64,000 nucleotides of DNA from Levilactobacillus spicheri DSM 15429 (GCF_001435095.1 NZ_AZFC01000035.1:186001-250000), one strand, 5' to 3'. Shown: positions 1-9,391, counted from the stretch's first letter. Notes: a model not told the origin generated them from the letters alone. Made by a program: numbers and translations.

Positions 1-216
1 CGGCCAGCAAGTCGCCTCTGTTTCGCTGACATCCTGCATCTCTCATCATCAACCAAACCAGCTGGCAACCGTTGTCGTTCCAGCACCCCAACAATCTCAC
101 TGAGCCATTAAATTCCGTCACATGAACGCCCACATTCTCAGTTAACTTAGGACAGATAGGCAAGATGGCAAGTGGTCGCATCCATAACCAGCCTCGTCAC
201 TCTCAGCCGAGAGGGA
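1..216. other. left-edge intergenic stretch, no gene seen
   Basis: I see no convincing coding region. The short minus-strand reading frame over 142-402 has arginine-rich, shadow-like composition and lies on the structured element described next. The stretch lies downstream of araA, beyond its terminator. Confidence 0.5.
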
Positions 217-358
217 GGTCAGAATTGAGCTCAGTGGCCTCGTTTCTGTTATCCGGGTGACTTTTCCCGGATTACAGAAAGACCGAACTTTGAGATCTTC
301 GCGGGTCGCAGCGAGGAGCTCAAAGTCGTGTCGGCCACGTTCCAGCCCAATTCTGGCC
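217..358. ncRNA. three-way-junction structured element (putative ncRNA or repeat)
   Basis: The DNA folds into an outer stem and two hairpins. The outer stem pairs 217-227 with 348-358 (11 pairs, one G-U) and continues with 235-239 against 333-337. Hairpin 1 pairs 243-257 with 266-280 (15 positions, one mismatch). Hairpin 2 pairs 288-294 with 319-325 and 298-302 with 311-315. A further hairpin at 393-433 is followed by TTTT on the plus strand and could end a plus-strand transcript. No known family (RNase P, tmRNA, SRP, 6S, T-box) was recognised. It may be a small RNA or a dispersed intergenic repeat; the strand is undecided. Confidence 0.45.
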
Positions 359-454
359 GACCGGTAGGCGCATCCCCTTGCTCGCCGGCGTGAAGCGCCC
401 ATTAACGGCCGTTGTCGCTTAATGAGCGTGCTTTTATGGCTCTAATAGACACAA

Positions 455-494
455 AAATGGTGACTCCCCACTCACAGACGGGGAGTCACCATTT
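455..494 (-). terminator. terminator of araBDA
   Basis: A perfect 15-bp inverted repeat (455-469 with 480-494) with a 10-nt loop lies 16 bases past the araA stop. The arms end in AAA/TTT, so it could work on both strands, but the only adjoining gene is araA. Confidence 0.85.
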
Positions 495-510
495 AATTAA
501 TTCAGCTTTA

Positions 511-1935
511 TTACTTGATGAAGGCCTTGTTCATGTGCATCATCGTGGCGAAATCTTCCATTTGTTCTTCCGTTAAGGAGAAGGACAACATGGTGTGGTG
601 GCCACCACCCGCTTGCATCCAAGCTAAGGCCCCGTTCTTCAAACCAACCTTTGGCGTCCAGAGTTGCTTAGCAACTGGCAGCTTAGGCGTTTCGGCTTCT
701 GGCTTGTGCGCGTCAACGGCGTAGCTGATCATCTTGAAGTTGTCGCGGAAGTCGGAAACCGTGACGTCGATGGCGTCGCCTTCAGAACCGGTGAAGACCA
801 ACCGAGCTGGGTCGGCCTTGCCACCGATGTCCAATGGGTGCACTTCAACCCGTGGCTTGTCGCTGGCAATCGATGGGTCAACTTCCAACATGTGGGAGCC
901 CAGGATGGCTTCGTGGCCCTTCCGCAGGTCCAACGTGTAGTCTTCCATGAAGGCCGTTTGCTTGTTGTGGGACATGATCTTCATGACCCGACCCAAGGCA
1001 GCGGTCTTCCAGTCACCTTCGGCACCGAAGCCGTAACCGTCACGAATCAAGAGTTGGGCGGCTAAACCAGGTAATTGTTCCATGCCGTAGAGGTCTTCGA
1101 AGTTGGTGGTGAAGGCCGTGTAACCGCCCTTTTCCAAGAACCGCTTGATCCCTAAGTATTGTTGTAATTGAACCCGGACGGAATGGGTGTACTTGTCGGC
1201 GTCGTTGTCGCCTTGAACCATTTCGTAACGGGATTCCAAGTCAGCGTATTCCTTGTCAACGTCGGCAGAGTCCACCGCGTTGATTTCCTTGACCAGGTCA
1301 CCGATTCCGTAGTAGTCGACCGTCCAGCCCATTTGGATCTGTGCTTGGACCTTGTCGCCTTCCGTAACGGCCACGTTCCGCATGGTGTCACCGAAGCGCG
1401 CAACCTTGACCTTGAAGCTTTCGTTGTACGCAACCGCAACGTCTTCCCAACGTGCGATTTCTTCTTGCACGTCGTCATCGCCCCAGTAGCCGTAAACGAT
1501 CTTGTTGTTCTTCTGTAACCGGGCGTTGATGTAGGCGTACTCACGGTCACCGTGCGCACTTTGGTTCAGGTTCATGTAATCAAAGTCGATGTCGGCGTAC
1601 GGGATGTTGTTTAAGTATTGGGTTGCCAAGTGCAACAATGGCTTTTGCAGTAATTCCGTCCCGCGGATCCAGTTCTTGGCTGGGGAGAAGGTGTGCATCC
1701 AGGTGATGACCCCGGCAACCTTATCGTTGTAGTTGACTTCCTTCATGAACTTGGTGATGCCATCGGCCGTGGTCATGACGTCCTTGAAGACCACCTTGTA
1801 AGGTAGCTTGCCGCTAGCGTTTAACTTGTCGGCGATGTCTTGGGCGTCCTTGGCAACGGACTTTAATTGTTCTTCACCATATAAATGTTGACTCCCGGTA
1901 ACAAACCAAAATTCGTAATCTGGTACTGATAACAT
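511..1935 (-). CDS. araA: L-arabinose isomerase
   Basis: Converts L-arabinose to L-ribulose in the cytoplasm, the first step of arabinose breakdown. The 474-residue length is normal for the family. The N-terminus carries the typical [12 protein letters not shown] segment. E306, E331, H348 and the GGGHH near residue 447 sit where the metal and catalytic residues of the E. coli enzyme (E306, E333, H350, H450) are expected. AAGGAG lies 10 bases before the ATG. It is the last gene of the araB-araD-araA operon and ends just before a strong terminator. The order matches other lactobacilli. Assignment is by recognised family sequence. Confidence 0.97.
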   Translation of the reverse strand: MLSVPDYEFWFVTGSQHLYGEEQLKSVAKDAQDIADKLNASGKLPYKVVFKDVMTTADGITKFMKEVNYNDKVAGVITWMHTFSPAKNWIRGTELLQKPLLHLATQYLNNIPYADIDFDYMNLNQSAHGDREYAYINARLQKNNKIVYGYWGDDDVQEEIARWEDVAVAYNESFKVKVARFGDTMRNVAVTEGDKVQAQIQMGWTVDYYGIGDLVKEINAVDSADVDKEYADLESRYEMVQGDNDADKYTHSVRVQLQQYLGIKRFLEKGGYTAFTTNFEDLYGMEQLPGLAAQLLIRDGYGFGAEGDWKTAALGRVMKIMSHNKQTAFMEDYTLDLRKGHEAILGSHMLEVDPSIASDKPRVEVHPLDIGGKADPARLVFTGSEGDAIDVTVSDFRDNFKMISYAVDAHKPEAETPKLPVAKQLWTPKVGLKNGALAWMQAGGGHHTMLSFSLTEEQMEDFATMMHMNKAFIK

Positions 1936-1969
1936 AATCGAAACACTCCTTTTAATGTCGGTAATCTAA

Positions 1970-2704
1970 TTAATCGTCTTCGCGCACCGCGTGGTCTTGC
2001 GACTTGGCGTTGTTTTGGCCGTAGTAGGCGTTGGCCCCGTGCTTCCGGTAATAGTGCTTATCCAGCAGGTATTGCGGTAACTCGGAGTTGGCCCGGGTCA
2101 GCTGCAGCGTGTGGTAATCCTCGCCGGCAACGACTTCCAGGACCTTGGCGTTGTAAACGGCCTTGGCCGGAGTAGGCCCCCAGGCAAATGGTCCGTGTTG
2201 GCTGACCAAAGCGGCCGGGGTGGCTTCGTAATCCAACCCGCGTTCCTGGAAGGTCTTCACGATGGTCTTCCCCGTGTTGCCTTCGTAGTCCTCTTCGATC
2301 TCTTCCTTCGTCAAGGCATCCGCAGCGGGCACATCCGTGAAGAAGGTGTCGGCGTGCGTGGTGTTCATGGCCGGAATGTCCATCTTGGCAGCGGCGAACG
2401 CCACGGCCCATGGTGAGTGGGTGTGCACGATGCCCCCGATGTTCGGAAAGGCGTTGTACAGCACGGTGTGGGTCGGCGTGTCACTGGACGGGTTCATGTT
2501 GCCCTCGACAACCTCGCCCTTCAGGTTCACGACCACCATGTCGCTGGGCTTCAGGTCGTTGTAATCGACCCCGGAAGGCTTGATGACGAAGAGCCCCTTG
2601 TCCCGGTCGATCCCGGAGACGTTCCCCCAGGTGAAGGTCACGAGGTCTAACTTGGGTAATTCCATGTTGGCATCGTAAACCTCTGCCTTTAATTTATCTA
2701 ACAT
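1970..2704 (-). CDS. araD: L-ribulose-5-phosphate 4-epimerase
   Basis: Class II aldolase/adducin-fold enzyme converting L-ribulose 5-phosphate to D-xylulose 5-phosphate, which enters the phosphoketolase/pentose pathway. FTWGNVSGID near the N-terminus is the substrate-binding segment. The HTHSPWA motif near residue 95 and QHGPFAWG near 170 hold the zinc-binding histidines. I start at the ATG at 2704 (MLDKLK). It lies 10 bases after the GGAG ribosome site, whereas the upstream TTG at 2710 would leave only about 4 bases. Second gene of the araBDA operon, 34 bases before araA and 22 after araB. Confidence 0.95.
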   Translation of the reverse strand: MLDKLKAEVYDANMELPKLDLVTFTWGNVSGIDRDKGLFVIKPSGVDYNDLKPSDMVVVNLKGEVVEGNMNPSSDTPTHTVLYNAFPNIGGIVHTHSPWAVAFAAAKMDIPAMNTTHADTFFTDVPAADALTKEEIEEDYEGNTGKTIVKTFQERGLDYEATPAALVSQHGPFAWGPTPAKAVYNAKVLEVVAGEDYHTLQLTRANSELPQYLLDKHYYRKHGANAYYGQNNAKSQDHAVREDD

Positions 2705-2726
2705 GTTCAAAAATCTCCTTTATTGA

Positions 2727-4331
2727 TTAATCCGCTAACCGGTCCACGGCTTGACCTTCGATGGCCAGGCCCTGTTTGTAGTTGGCGATAAAGGCGTTTG
2801 AGCCCTTGACGCCGGCTGGATTTGGCTCCAGCGTCGTGCTCTCTGGATCGGCAAAAACTCGTTGATCCAGGAAGTCTTCCAACGTTTCGTTGGCGTTCTT
2901 GTTCAGCACGTAGAAGCCCAGAACGGCCATCCCCCACGGGCCACCCTCGCTGGCGGTACTCATGACGGTGATCGGCGTGTTCAACGAGTCGGCCAAGACC
3001 TGTTGCCCGACCTTAGGCGTCCGGAACAGGCCCCCCTGTGCGATCAGGGAATCCAAGTGGATGTGTTCCTCGTTGGCCAGGATGTCCATCCCAATCTTCA
3101 ACGGGGCAAAGGCCGCGTAGAGCTGCGTCTTCACGAAGTTGGCCAGGTTGAAGTGACTGTTGGGCGTCCGGACGAATAATGGCCGGCCCGCCGTCATCTT
3201 GGTGATGTTTTCCCCGGACAGGTAGCTGTAGTTCAGCAGGCCCCCGGCGTCCGCATCGCCTTCCGTCGACTTATTGAACAAAGCCCCGTAGAGTTCGTCG
3301 GGCTTCAGGTCAACGCCGATCGTTTGCGCAAATTCCTTAAAGAGGTTGACCCACGCGTTGATATCGGACGAGCAGTTGTTGGTGTGGACCATGGCGACGG
3401 GTAACCCCGTCGGCGTGGTGACCAGGTCGATATCCCGGTGCACGGTCTTCATGGGTTGGTCCAAGACTACCATGGAGAAGGCCGAGGTCCCGGCGGAGAT
3501 GTTCCCGGTCCGTTCGCGCACCGCGTTGGTGCCGACCATCCCGGTCCCGGCATCCCCTTCTGGCGGCGCCATAACGCTGCCAGCGGTCAGGTTGCCGTGC
3601 GGGTCCAAGAGCTTGGCCCCGTCCGTGGTCAGGTGTCCGGCTGGTTCGCCGGCCACTAAGACCTTCGGCAAGATGTCCTCGATGTTCCAGAGGTATTGCC
3701 GCACGGACTTGAGTCCCCGGAACTGGTCCAAGAAGTCCTGGTTGTAGGTCTTCGTGGCGCTGTCGATAGGGAAGATTCCGGACGCATCCCCGATACCGAC
3801 GACCTTTTCACCGGACAGTTGCCAGTGAACGTAGCCGGCCAGCGTGGTCAGGAAGCTGACGTCCTTGACGTGATCTTCCTGGTTCAGGATGGCCTGGTAC
3901 AAGTGCGCGATGCTCCAGCGTTGCGGAATGTTGAAGTCGAACAACTTGGTCAGGTCGTCAGCGGCCTGTTCCGTGATGTTGTTCCGCCAAGTTCTAAAGG
4001 GAACCAACAATTGGTCGTCCTTGTTGAAGGCCATGTAGCCGTGCATCATGGCACTGACTCCCACAGCCCCGATCTTGGTCAACGTGACGCCATATTTCGT
4101 TTGAACTTCGGCAGCCATGTCCTGGTAACTCGCTTGGATGCCGGCCCAGACCTTTTCCAATGAATAGGTCCAAACGCCGTCCTTCAGTTCGTTTTCCCAA
4201 ACATAGCTTCCCGCAGCGATGGTTTTAAAATCAGGTGTTACCAAAACGGCCTTGATTCGCGTGGATCCTAACTCGATCCCCAGCGAGATGTTACCGCTTT
4301 CAACATCCTGAGCAATTTTTTCGGTGCTCAT
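2727..4331 (-). CDS. araB: L-ribulokinase
   Basis: FGGY-family kinase phosphorylating L-ribulose with ATP to L-ribulose 5-phosphate. The N-terminal phosphate-binding segment GIELGSTRIKAVLV and the C-terminal ATPase half (GGPWGMAVLG near residue 460) are visible. The start is set by the ribosome site. GGAGGG lies 7 bases before the ATG at 4331 (MSTEK), giving 534 residues. An ATG at 4346 would begin inside that same GGAGGG (its first codons read ATG GAG GGT), so it is rejected. First gene of araBDA, with promoter and AraR-like operator upstream. Confidence 0.95.
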   Translation of the reverse strand: MSTEKIAQDVESGNISLGIELGSTRIKAVLVTPDFKTIAAGSYVWENELKDGVWTYSLEKVWAGIQASYQDMAAEVQTKYGVTLTKIGAVGVSAMMHGYMAFNKDDQLLVPFRTWRNNITEQAADDLTKLFDFNIPQRWSIAHLYQAILNQEDHVKDVSFLTTLAGYVHWQLSGEKVVGIGDASGIFPIDSATKTYNQDFLDQFRGLKSVRQYLWNIEDILPKVLVAGEPAGHLTTDGAKLLDPHGNLTAGSVMAPPEGDAGTGMVGTNAVRERTGNISAGTSAFSMVVLDQPMKTVHRDIDLVTTPTGLPVAMVHTNNCSSDINAWVNLFKEFAQTIGVDLKPDELYGALFNKSTEGDADAGGLLNYSYLSGENITKMTAGRPLFVRTPNSHFNLANFVKTQLYAAFAPLKIGMDILANEEHIHLDSLIAQGGLFRTPKVGQQVLADSLNTPITVMSTASEGGPWGMAVLGFYVLNKNANETLEDFLDQRVFADPESTTLEPNPAGVKGSNAFIANYKQGLAIEGQAVDRLAD

Positions 4332-4388
4332 CTGCGTACCCTCCATATCACCTAGTCGTGATTTAAATATCTAACTCTCAATGACCTA

Positions 4389-4417
4389 AGTGTATATTTT
4401 TTATTCGCATAAATCAA
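4389..4417 (-). promoter_or_regulatory. araBDA promoter
   Basis: On the minus strand TTGATT (4412-4417), a 17-base spacer and TACACT (4389-4394) lie upstream of araB. The -10 matches 4 of 6 consensus bases. Sequence evidence only. Confidence 0.5.
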
Positions 4418-4428
4418 GCCATTTTTAT

Positions 4429-4444
4429 ATTTGTACGTATTATT
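4429..4444. promoter_or_regulatory. AraR-like operator upstream of araB
   Basis: ATTTGTACGTATTATT matches 13 of 16 positions of the B. subtilis AraR operator ATTTGTACGTACAAAT, with one half-site perfect. It lies 11 bases upstream of the araB -35. A second 13/16 match, AATTATCCGTACAAAT, lies at 4605-4620, about 176 bp away, so looping is possible. AraR itself is encoded at 9671-10747. Inference from motif similarity. Confidence 0.5.
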
Positions 4445-4604
4445 TTTCGATGAATTCGTTTGCTTATTTTAGCTGAATCCGCTGTCTTTCAACGATTAGT
4501 CACATCATTATCGCCGATTAATTTAAATATATAAGATAACTTAAAGGCCGATTCATAGGCCTTATCCCCTTAAATTCGGTGAAGCATTGCCAGCCACCAC
4601 CCCC

Positions 4605-4620
4605 AATTATCCGTACAAAT
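4605..4620. promoter_or_regulatory. second AraR-like half operator
   Basis: AATTATCCGTACAAAT matches 13 of 16 AraR operator positions, with the right half GTACAAAT perfect. It lies beside the terminator of the neighbouring convergent-side operon and could be an auxiliary site for the araB operator. Confidence 0.35.
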
Positions 4621-4651
4621 AAAAAGAACCCTTTCCTTGCGAAAAGAGTCC
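4621..4651 (-). terminator. terminator of the symporter/AraC/788-residue operon
   Basis: On the minus strand an 11-bp stem (three G-U pairs) with a GCAA tetraloop is followed by TTTTT. It lies just past the stop of the 788-residue gene. Confidence 0.8.
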
Positions 4652-4658
4652 TGAATCC

Positions 4659-7025
4659 TTAATCTTTCGTCAAAAAGCCTTGTTCCGTATCGTAAATCAC
4701 GGTCGGCGCGGTGGTCTGACAACTCTGGTGCCGATGAACGAACTTCACGGCGTGCGGGTATGGCGCCGCACTGGTGACCTCGTACCGGGTCGGCGACAGC
4801 TGATTGAGCCGGCCGTTCACAACGGCTAACTCGCCGGTCGCCGTCTCGTACAGGTACGCCGTCTGGCCAAAGCCAGTCAGGTATGCCGCTAGTTCCTCAC
4901 CCATGTCCCAGTCGGCCTGGCCGGTATCCCCGTCCGGGAACAGGCGGCTATAGATGCCGCCATCCTGAGCAAAGGTTGACTGGCCAAAGCGGTTCCGGGA
5001 CAGGTCCGGCCGGTTCAGGTTCGGCCCGGCGATGCTGTAGGTCGAGGCGGCCTCCCCCGCGGCCAACGGATTCGCGATGGTCGTGGCGTGACTGTCGTAC
5101 ATGTACAGCACCCCGACGAAGGCCCGGTAGGCCCCCAGTAACAGGTCGGTATCGTCCAAGACCTCGTAGGCGTCGAGGGCCGAGGCCGCAGTAATCCCGC
5201 CCCACAGCGAATGGATCATGTAGGACTGAGCCTCCCACCAGCGATCGGGTGCCTGGCTCCGGAAGTCGTTGCTGTAACCAATGTTGGCCTTCAACAACTC
5301 GGCATACCGCCGCGCTTCGTCCACGTACCCCGCGTTGGCCAGGGCCCCGGTGGCGGGACCAAAGCCGGCGTTGTCGTAGAAGTGCTCCGTAATCGCGGCC
5401 TGATAGTCGGCGCTGTGCGCGGCGACCCGTTTAGTCGCGTCCTGCCAGCACTGCTTGATCTGCTGATACTCATCGGTCAGTCCGTGCGTCTGTAAGGCCC
5501 GCAACAGGTCGTTGATGTAGAGGAAGTAGACCCCTAACATGTGAGCCTCTTCCTTGGCCCGGGGCGAGTCGTGCAGGGCGGCGTTGACCCGCAGGTTAAA
5601 GACCTGTGCGGCCCACTTCAGGTAGGTGGCCGGGGTGTTCAACGCCAGCGTGTGCTCATCGAACTGGGCCAGGAGGTAATACACGTGGCCGATGTACTCG
5701 AAGTCCATGTCCCGGTAAAAGTCGCCGTACAGGTTGACCGGGTGTCGGAAGTCGCCATCGGTGAACCACTTGGTCTTCACGTAGTTTACGGCGCTGGCCT
5801 CGACCTTTTGGACCTGTTCCGGCGTCTTGGCCGTGCGGTTCAACAGGTTAGCCTGCAGGATCAGGCTCAGCTTCCCCAGAGATTCCCCCTGGTTTGAGAT
5901 GGGCGTGAAGGCGTCCTGCGGCGTCTGGTCCTTGCCGTTATAGGCGTGGGTCGTCAACCAGTCGACCCGGGTCTCAATCAGGTCGCGGACCGAGTCCATC
6001 ACGTTAAAGACGACCAGGTCGGTCCGACCATCGGTTAGCTCGAGGCGCAGGCAGTGTTCCCCCACCCCACTGATCAGGGTCTTGAGGATGCTGTCACGAT
6101 AATCATCCGTGACGTCCCGGCGGACCAGTTCCCCGTTGGCCTGGTGCTCCAGTACCAACCGTTCTAAGTGGTGTCCCGTTGGCAGCTGAATGGTGATATT
6201 GGTCATTTGACCGGTAAAGAGCAGCGGGTCGTAGCTGATCTGCGGGTGACCGTTCGTCCCGGCGACCCGTTGGAAGTCCGTCGGGGTCGTAAAGGCCTGG
6301 AGGGCAAACGCCCAGTGGACCGTCTCCTGCGCGGCCACCGTCAGGGGTGCCGCCTCGTAGATCCAGTCGTTCTTCGGCGCCATCCCCGGCGCGTATCCCC
6401 CGGCGAGGATCAGCTGATGGAACAGCAGGCCGTCCAACGACGGCGAGACGTTCTCGAAGAAGCGGTTGGTCCATTCGTTATAGGTGCCGACCGACTGCAG
6501 GTGGCCCGCCGTCTGGTACAGCCCCAGGTTCGGCCCCTGGTTGTCCCGGCGGACCCCCGCCAGCTTCGTGAAGTTGGCCGAGATGCTGGGGAAGACCGCG
6601 GCCGAATCGGCCATGTTGCGGTGAACGTTCTTGTCCCGAAACATCACGTAGGCCAAGGACGCCCAGACACCCAGGTTGGTGATGGTCACGGCATGCTGCT
6701 GGGGATTGCGAAGATCAACGTCCCAGGTGACCTGGTCAGCGACCAACCGGTACGTTTCCGTCAGTGTCAGGTCGGCGACGGTGTAGGTCACCGTCACCCG
6801 GTCCGCCGTTTCAGCGACCGTCGGGGTCACGTCGGCACTGCGGTAGGTCTGGCCATCGACGGTCAGGGTAAACTCCCCAAAGAGCTTATCCTGGTCGGCG
6901 TACCCGACCTGTTCCAGGTAAGCCGGGTCGACCACCCAGTTCATCCGGTGATCATCCGCGAGATTTTGTAGGTTCACGATGTCCCCGCGACGATTGACAT
7001 CGAGTTTAAATGCTGTTGATTCCAA
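4659..7025 (-). CDS. uncharacterised 788-residue protein, putative glycoside hydrolase (DUF5695-like)
   Basis: A large cytoplasmic protein with no signal peptide. Residues 1-270 look like a beta-sandwich. From about 340 on it is helical with many aromatic residues (DFYRDMDFEYIGHVYYLL, SYMIHSLWGG), as in (alpha/alpha)6-barrel glycosidases. From memory it resembles the DUF5695 family; this needs checking. No catalytic pair can be named. The start is a TTG that directly follows the TAA stop of the AraC gene (TAATTG), with GAGGAG 9 bases upstream, so translation is probably coupled. It is third in an operon with a GPH symporter and an AraC regulator. Context suggests it acts on an imported arabinose-containing oligosaccharide (inference). 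Confidence 0.6.
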   Translation of the reverse strand: MESTAFKLDVNRRGDIVNLQNLADDHRMNWVVDPAYLEQVGYADQDKLFGEFTLTVDGQTYRSADVTPTVAETADRVTVTYTVADLTLTETYRLVADQVTWDVDLRNPQQHAVTITNLGVWASLAYVMFRDKNVHRNMADSAAVFPSISANFTKLAGVRRDNQGPNLGLYQTAGHLQSVGTYNEWTNRFFENVSPSLDGLLFHQLILAGGYAPGMAPKNDWIYEAAPLTVAAQETVHWAFALQAFTTPTDFQRVAGTNGHPQISYDPLLFTGQMTNITIQLPTGHHLERLVLEHQANGELVRRDVTDDYRDSILKTLISGVGEHCLRLELTDGRTDLVVFNVMDSVRDLIETRVDWLTTHAYNGKDQTPQDAFTPISNQGESLGKLSLILQANLLNRTAKTPEQVQKVEASAVNYVKTKWFTDGDFRHPVNLYGDFYRDMDFEYIGHVYYLLAQFDEHTLALNTPATYLKWAAQVFNLRVNAALHDSPRAKEEAHMLGVYFLYINDLLRALQTHGLTDEYQQIKQCWQDATKRVAAHSADYQAAITEHFYDNAGFGPATGALANAGYVDEARRYAELLKANIGYSNDFRSQAPDRWWEAQSYMIHSLWGGITAASALDAYEVLDDTDLLLGAYRAFVGVLYMYDSHATTIANPLAAGEAASTYSIAGPNLNRPDLSRNRFGQSTFAQDGGIYSRLFPDGDTGQADWDMGEELAAYLTGFGQTAYLYETATGELAVVNGRLNQLSPTRYEVTSAAPYPHAVKFVHRHQSCQTTAPTVIYDTEQGFLTKD

Positions 7026-7922
7026 TTACGTCAACTCCTCATGGTTGGTGGCAATCTGTCGGGCCTGCGCCTGGCGGTACTGCGTCGGCGCCAAGCCAGT
7101 GTATTGTTTGAAGACCGTCGAGAAATAGTAAATGTTCTGAAAGCCCACGGCCGCGGCGATTTCGGTTTCCGTCATGGCCGTGTTCAGCAGCCGCTTACTG
7201 GCCTCTTCCATCCGGTACTGCCGCAGATATTCGGTCGGCGTCAGGCCGGTCGTGGCCTTCAGGGTGCGAATCAGGTGGTTCGGGTGGAAGTGGAACTCCC
7301 GACTCAACGTGGCACTGGTGATCTTTTCGTTAAAGTGATCCCGCAGGTACCGCTGAAGCTGGTTCGACAGTTGGACCATGGCCGATTCCTGCTGCGACTG
7401 GACCTGAATCTCCTGCAGAATATCGATGAACAGCTGCTGCGCCTGCCAGAAGCCGTACGACTCGGTGGCCTCACTGTTCTTGAAGATCTGCCGGGTCATC
7501 TGGGCCAGGCGGTGGGGATGCTGAATCTTGGCGTGTTTTGCCAGATACAACGTCTCGACCGGCGTGTAGTGGTGCAGCGTCGGCACGTTGATCACTGAGC
7601 CCATCGACACCAGGTTCGGCGCCTGCTCCCACCGACCGGTCACGTAGAAGTGCAACCAGTAGTAGGCCGTGTCTTCGGTCATGACGTGCCAAGAATAGTG
7701 GTGATGCAGGGGTTGGAGGATGAACATCTCCCCGGCCTTGACCGTGTAATTGTGACCGTCCTCGGCAATGTACAGTTGTCCCTTTTCCATCAACATCAGG
7801 ATAAAGAACTGCAAGTTGTTCCGATTCGGATGACGATCACCCGCATGAAAGGTCACGTACCCGCCTTCGATAAACGTTGGAAGTGGTAAACACGAGATTG
7901 AGAGGTATTCCGGTTGTGACAT
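7026..7922 (-). CDS. AraC-family transcriptional regulator
   Basis: 298 residues. The N-terminal half is a cupin-like sugar-sensing domain (about residues 20-110, with FILQPLHHHYSWHV). The C-terminal 100 residues hold the two helix-turn-helix units of AraC proteins, with TEYLRQYRMEEASKRLL and the IYYFSTVFKQYTGLAPTQYR signature near 255-280. It probably activates its own operon in response to an oligosaccharide. It sits between the GPH symporter (27 bases upstream) and the 788-residue protein, whose start abuts this stop. The ligand is unknown. Confidence 0.88.
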   Translation of the reverse strand: MSQPEYLSISCLPLPTFIEGGYVTFHAGDRHPNRNNLQFFILMLMEKGQLYIAEDGHNYTVKAGEMFILQPLHHHYSWHVMTEDTAYYWLHFYVTGRWEQAPNLVSMGSVINVPTLHHYTPVETLYLAKHAKIQHPHRLAQMTRQIFKNSEATESYGFWQAQQLFIDILQEIQVQSQQESAMVQLSNQLQRYLRDHFNEKITSATLSREFHFHPNHLIRTLKATTGLTPTEYLRQYRMEEASKRLLNTAMTETEIAAAVGFQNIYYFSTVFKQYTGLAPTQYRQAQARQIATNHEELT

Positions 7923-7949
7923 CCACTCATCCCCCTATTCTTTCAAGAA

Positions 7950-9323
7950 TTAGTCAGCGACTTCTTCCCGGTTGGCAGCCAAGGTTGCCCGAATTTCCGT
8001 TTCCTTCTTTTCGTAACGACCGTAGAAGATCATGATGGCGGCACCAATCACGAAGAAGATGGCTGGTAAGTAGCTAATGCAGAAGCGAATGGCGCTTAAG
8101 GCGGCGTCGGTCTGGGTCGCACCGGCTTTGTACCCGGCATTGCTCAGAATCATGGATGGCGCCCAACCACCGAAGCCGGACCCCATCTTGATGGCGAACG
8201 AACTCCCGATGGCGGTCAAGAACCCACTGGCCCGGATGCCGTTCTTCCATTCCCCGTAATCAACGGTGTCGGATAACATGGCAAACGGCATGGAAACGGA
8301 GATCCCGGTCCCGACGGAGGCAATGGCCCAGGCAACCCCTAAGGCGACCAGGGACTTGCCGGTAAAGGAAATCATGACCTGTCCCACGGCGGCCAGGCAC
8401 AGCCCGAACATCAAGACGTGGGTCTTAGTAAACTTCTTAACGAGGAATGGAATCAACAACATCCCGATGATCTGGAACATCACCAGCCCGTTCAGAACGG
8501 AGGCAAAGCCCTTCACGCCCAGGTTGTACTGCGTGTAGTACACGACCACGGCGGACCGGGACGCGTTTCCTAACCAGTAGAAGATGAAGGCGATGACCAG
8601 GATGAACCACGGCCAGTTGCTCTTAGCGGCCCGGATACTGTCCATGATCGGTAAGGATTTCTGACGTTCGGTGTTGATTTCCTTGGTGTCGAAGAAGGCG
8701 AACATCAACAGGGCTAACCCGACGATGGCCAGGGCAATCGCCGTGTTCCGCCAACCAGCGGTTTCGTTGTTGCCACCCAAGACGGCGACGAAGGTCAACG
8801 TGAAGCTGGCGGTGATGAAGTACCCAATGTTCCCCCCGATCATCCGGACACTGTTTAACTTGATCCGTTCGTCGGAATCATTACTCAGGTTCGGCAGGAT
8901 CGAACTAATCGGCGTCCCGACCCCGGTATAGGAAATCCCGAAGAGCAGGTACGTGACTAACGCCCACCAGAACTTGCCGCTCTGGCTCAGGTCCGGACTC
9001 AGAAACATCAGAACGAAGAAGATGGCGAACGGAAAGGCCATCCACAGGAAGTACGGGCGACTCTGCCCCCACCGCGTGTGGGTGTGGTCGATGATGAACC
9101 CCCAGACGGGCGCATCGAAGGCATCCAGTACCCGGGCGGCCAGCAGGATGGTCCCGGCAGCGGCCACCGTCAGTCCGAAGACGTCGGTGTAGTAGTACAG
9201 AATAAAGGTCGTGACCGTCGTGTACAGTAAGTTCCCGGCGGTATCGGTGCTGGCGAAGGCGAGCATCCGGTGAAACGGCACTTTTTCGTCAGATTTAATT
9301 GCTTCAGCCATTTGACTTTTCAC
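7950..9323 (-). CDS. GPH-family sugar:cation symporter
   Basis: 457 residues with about 12 hydrophobic membrane segments. The glycoside-pentoside-hexuronide family pattern is seen in AGNLLYTTVTTFILYYYTD and ARVLDAFDAPVWGFIIDHT near the N-terminus. The hydrophilic loop with SNDSDERIKLNSVRM is also typical. It imports a sugar or short oligosaccharide with a cation. The GTG start is chosen because GAGGAGG lies 8 bases upstream; an ATG four codons inside is less well placed. First gene of an operon with AraC and the 788-residue protein. Its closest paralogue in the window is the symporter at 33502-34911. Confidence 0.9.
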   Translation of the reverse strand: MKSQMAEAIKSDEKVPFHRMLAFASTDTAGNLLYTTVTTFILYYYTDVFGLTVAAAGTILLAARVLDAFDAPVWGFIIDHTHTRWGQSRPYFLWMAFPFAIFFVLMFLSPDLSQSGKFWWALVTYLLFGISYTGVGTPISSILPNLSNDSDERIKLNSVRMIGGNIGYFITASFTLTFVAVLGGNNETAGWRNTAIALAIVGLALLMFAFFDTKEINTERQKSLPIMDSIRAAKSNWPWFILVIAFIFYWLGNASRSAVVVYYTQYNLGVKGFASVLNGLVMFQIIGMLLIPFLVKKFTKTHVLMFGLCLAAVGQVMISFTGKSLVALGVAWAIASVGTGISVSMPFAMLSDTVDYGEWKNGIRASGFLTAIGSSFAIKMGSGFGGWAPSMILSNAGYKAGATQTDAALSAIRFCISYLPAIFFVIGAAIMIFYGRYEKKETEIRATLAANREEVAD

Positions 9324-9391
9324 AATAAGTTCCTCCTCAAAATATGATATTTATAAAAACAGACTCCAAGGAAGGTTTGACCCGGTAAATT

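Noticed and set aside
142-402. 86-codon minus-strand frame
   Set aside because: Lies across a strongly paired RNA-like element, arginine-rich, no family signal, no ribosome site.
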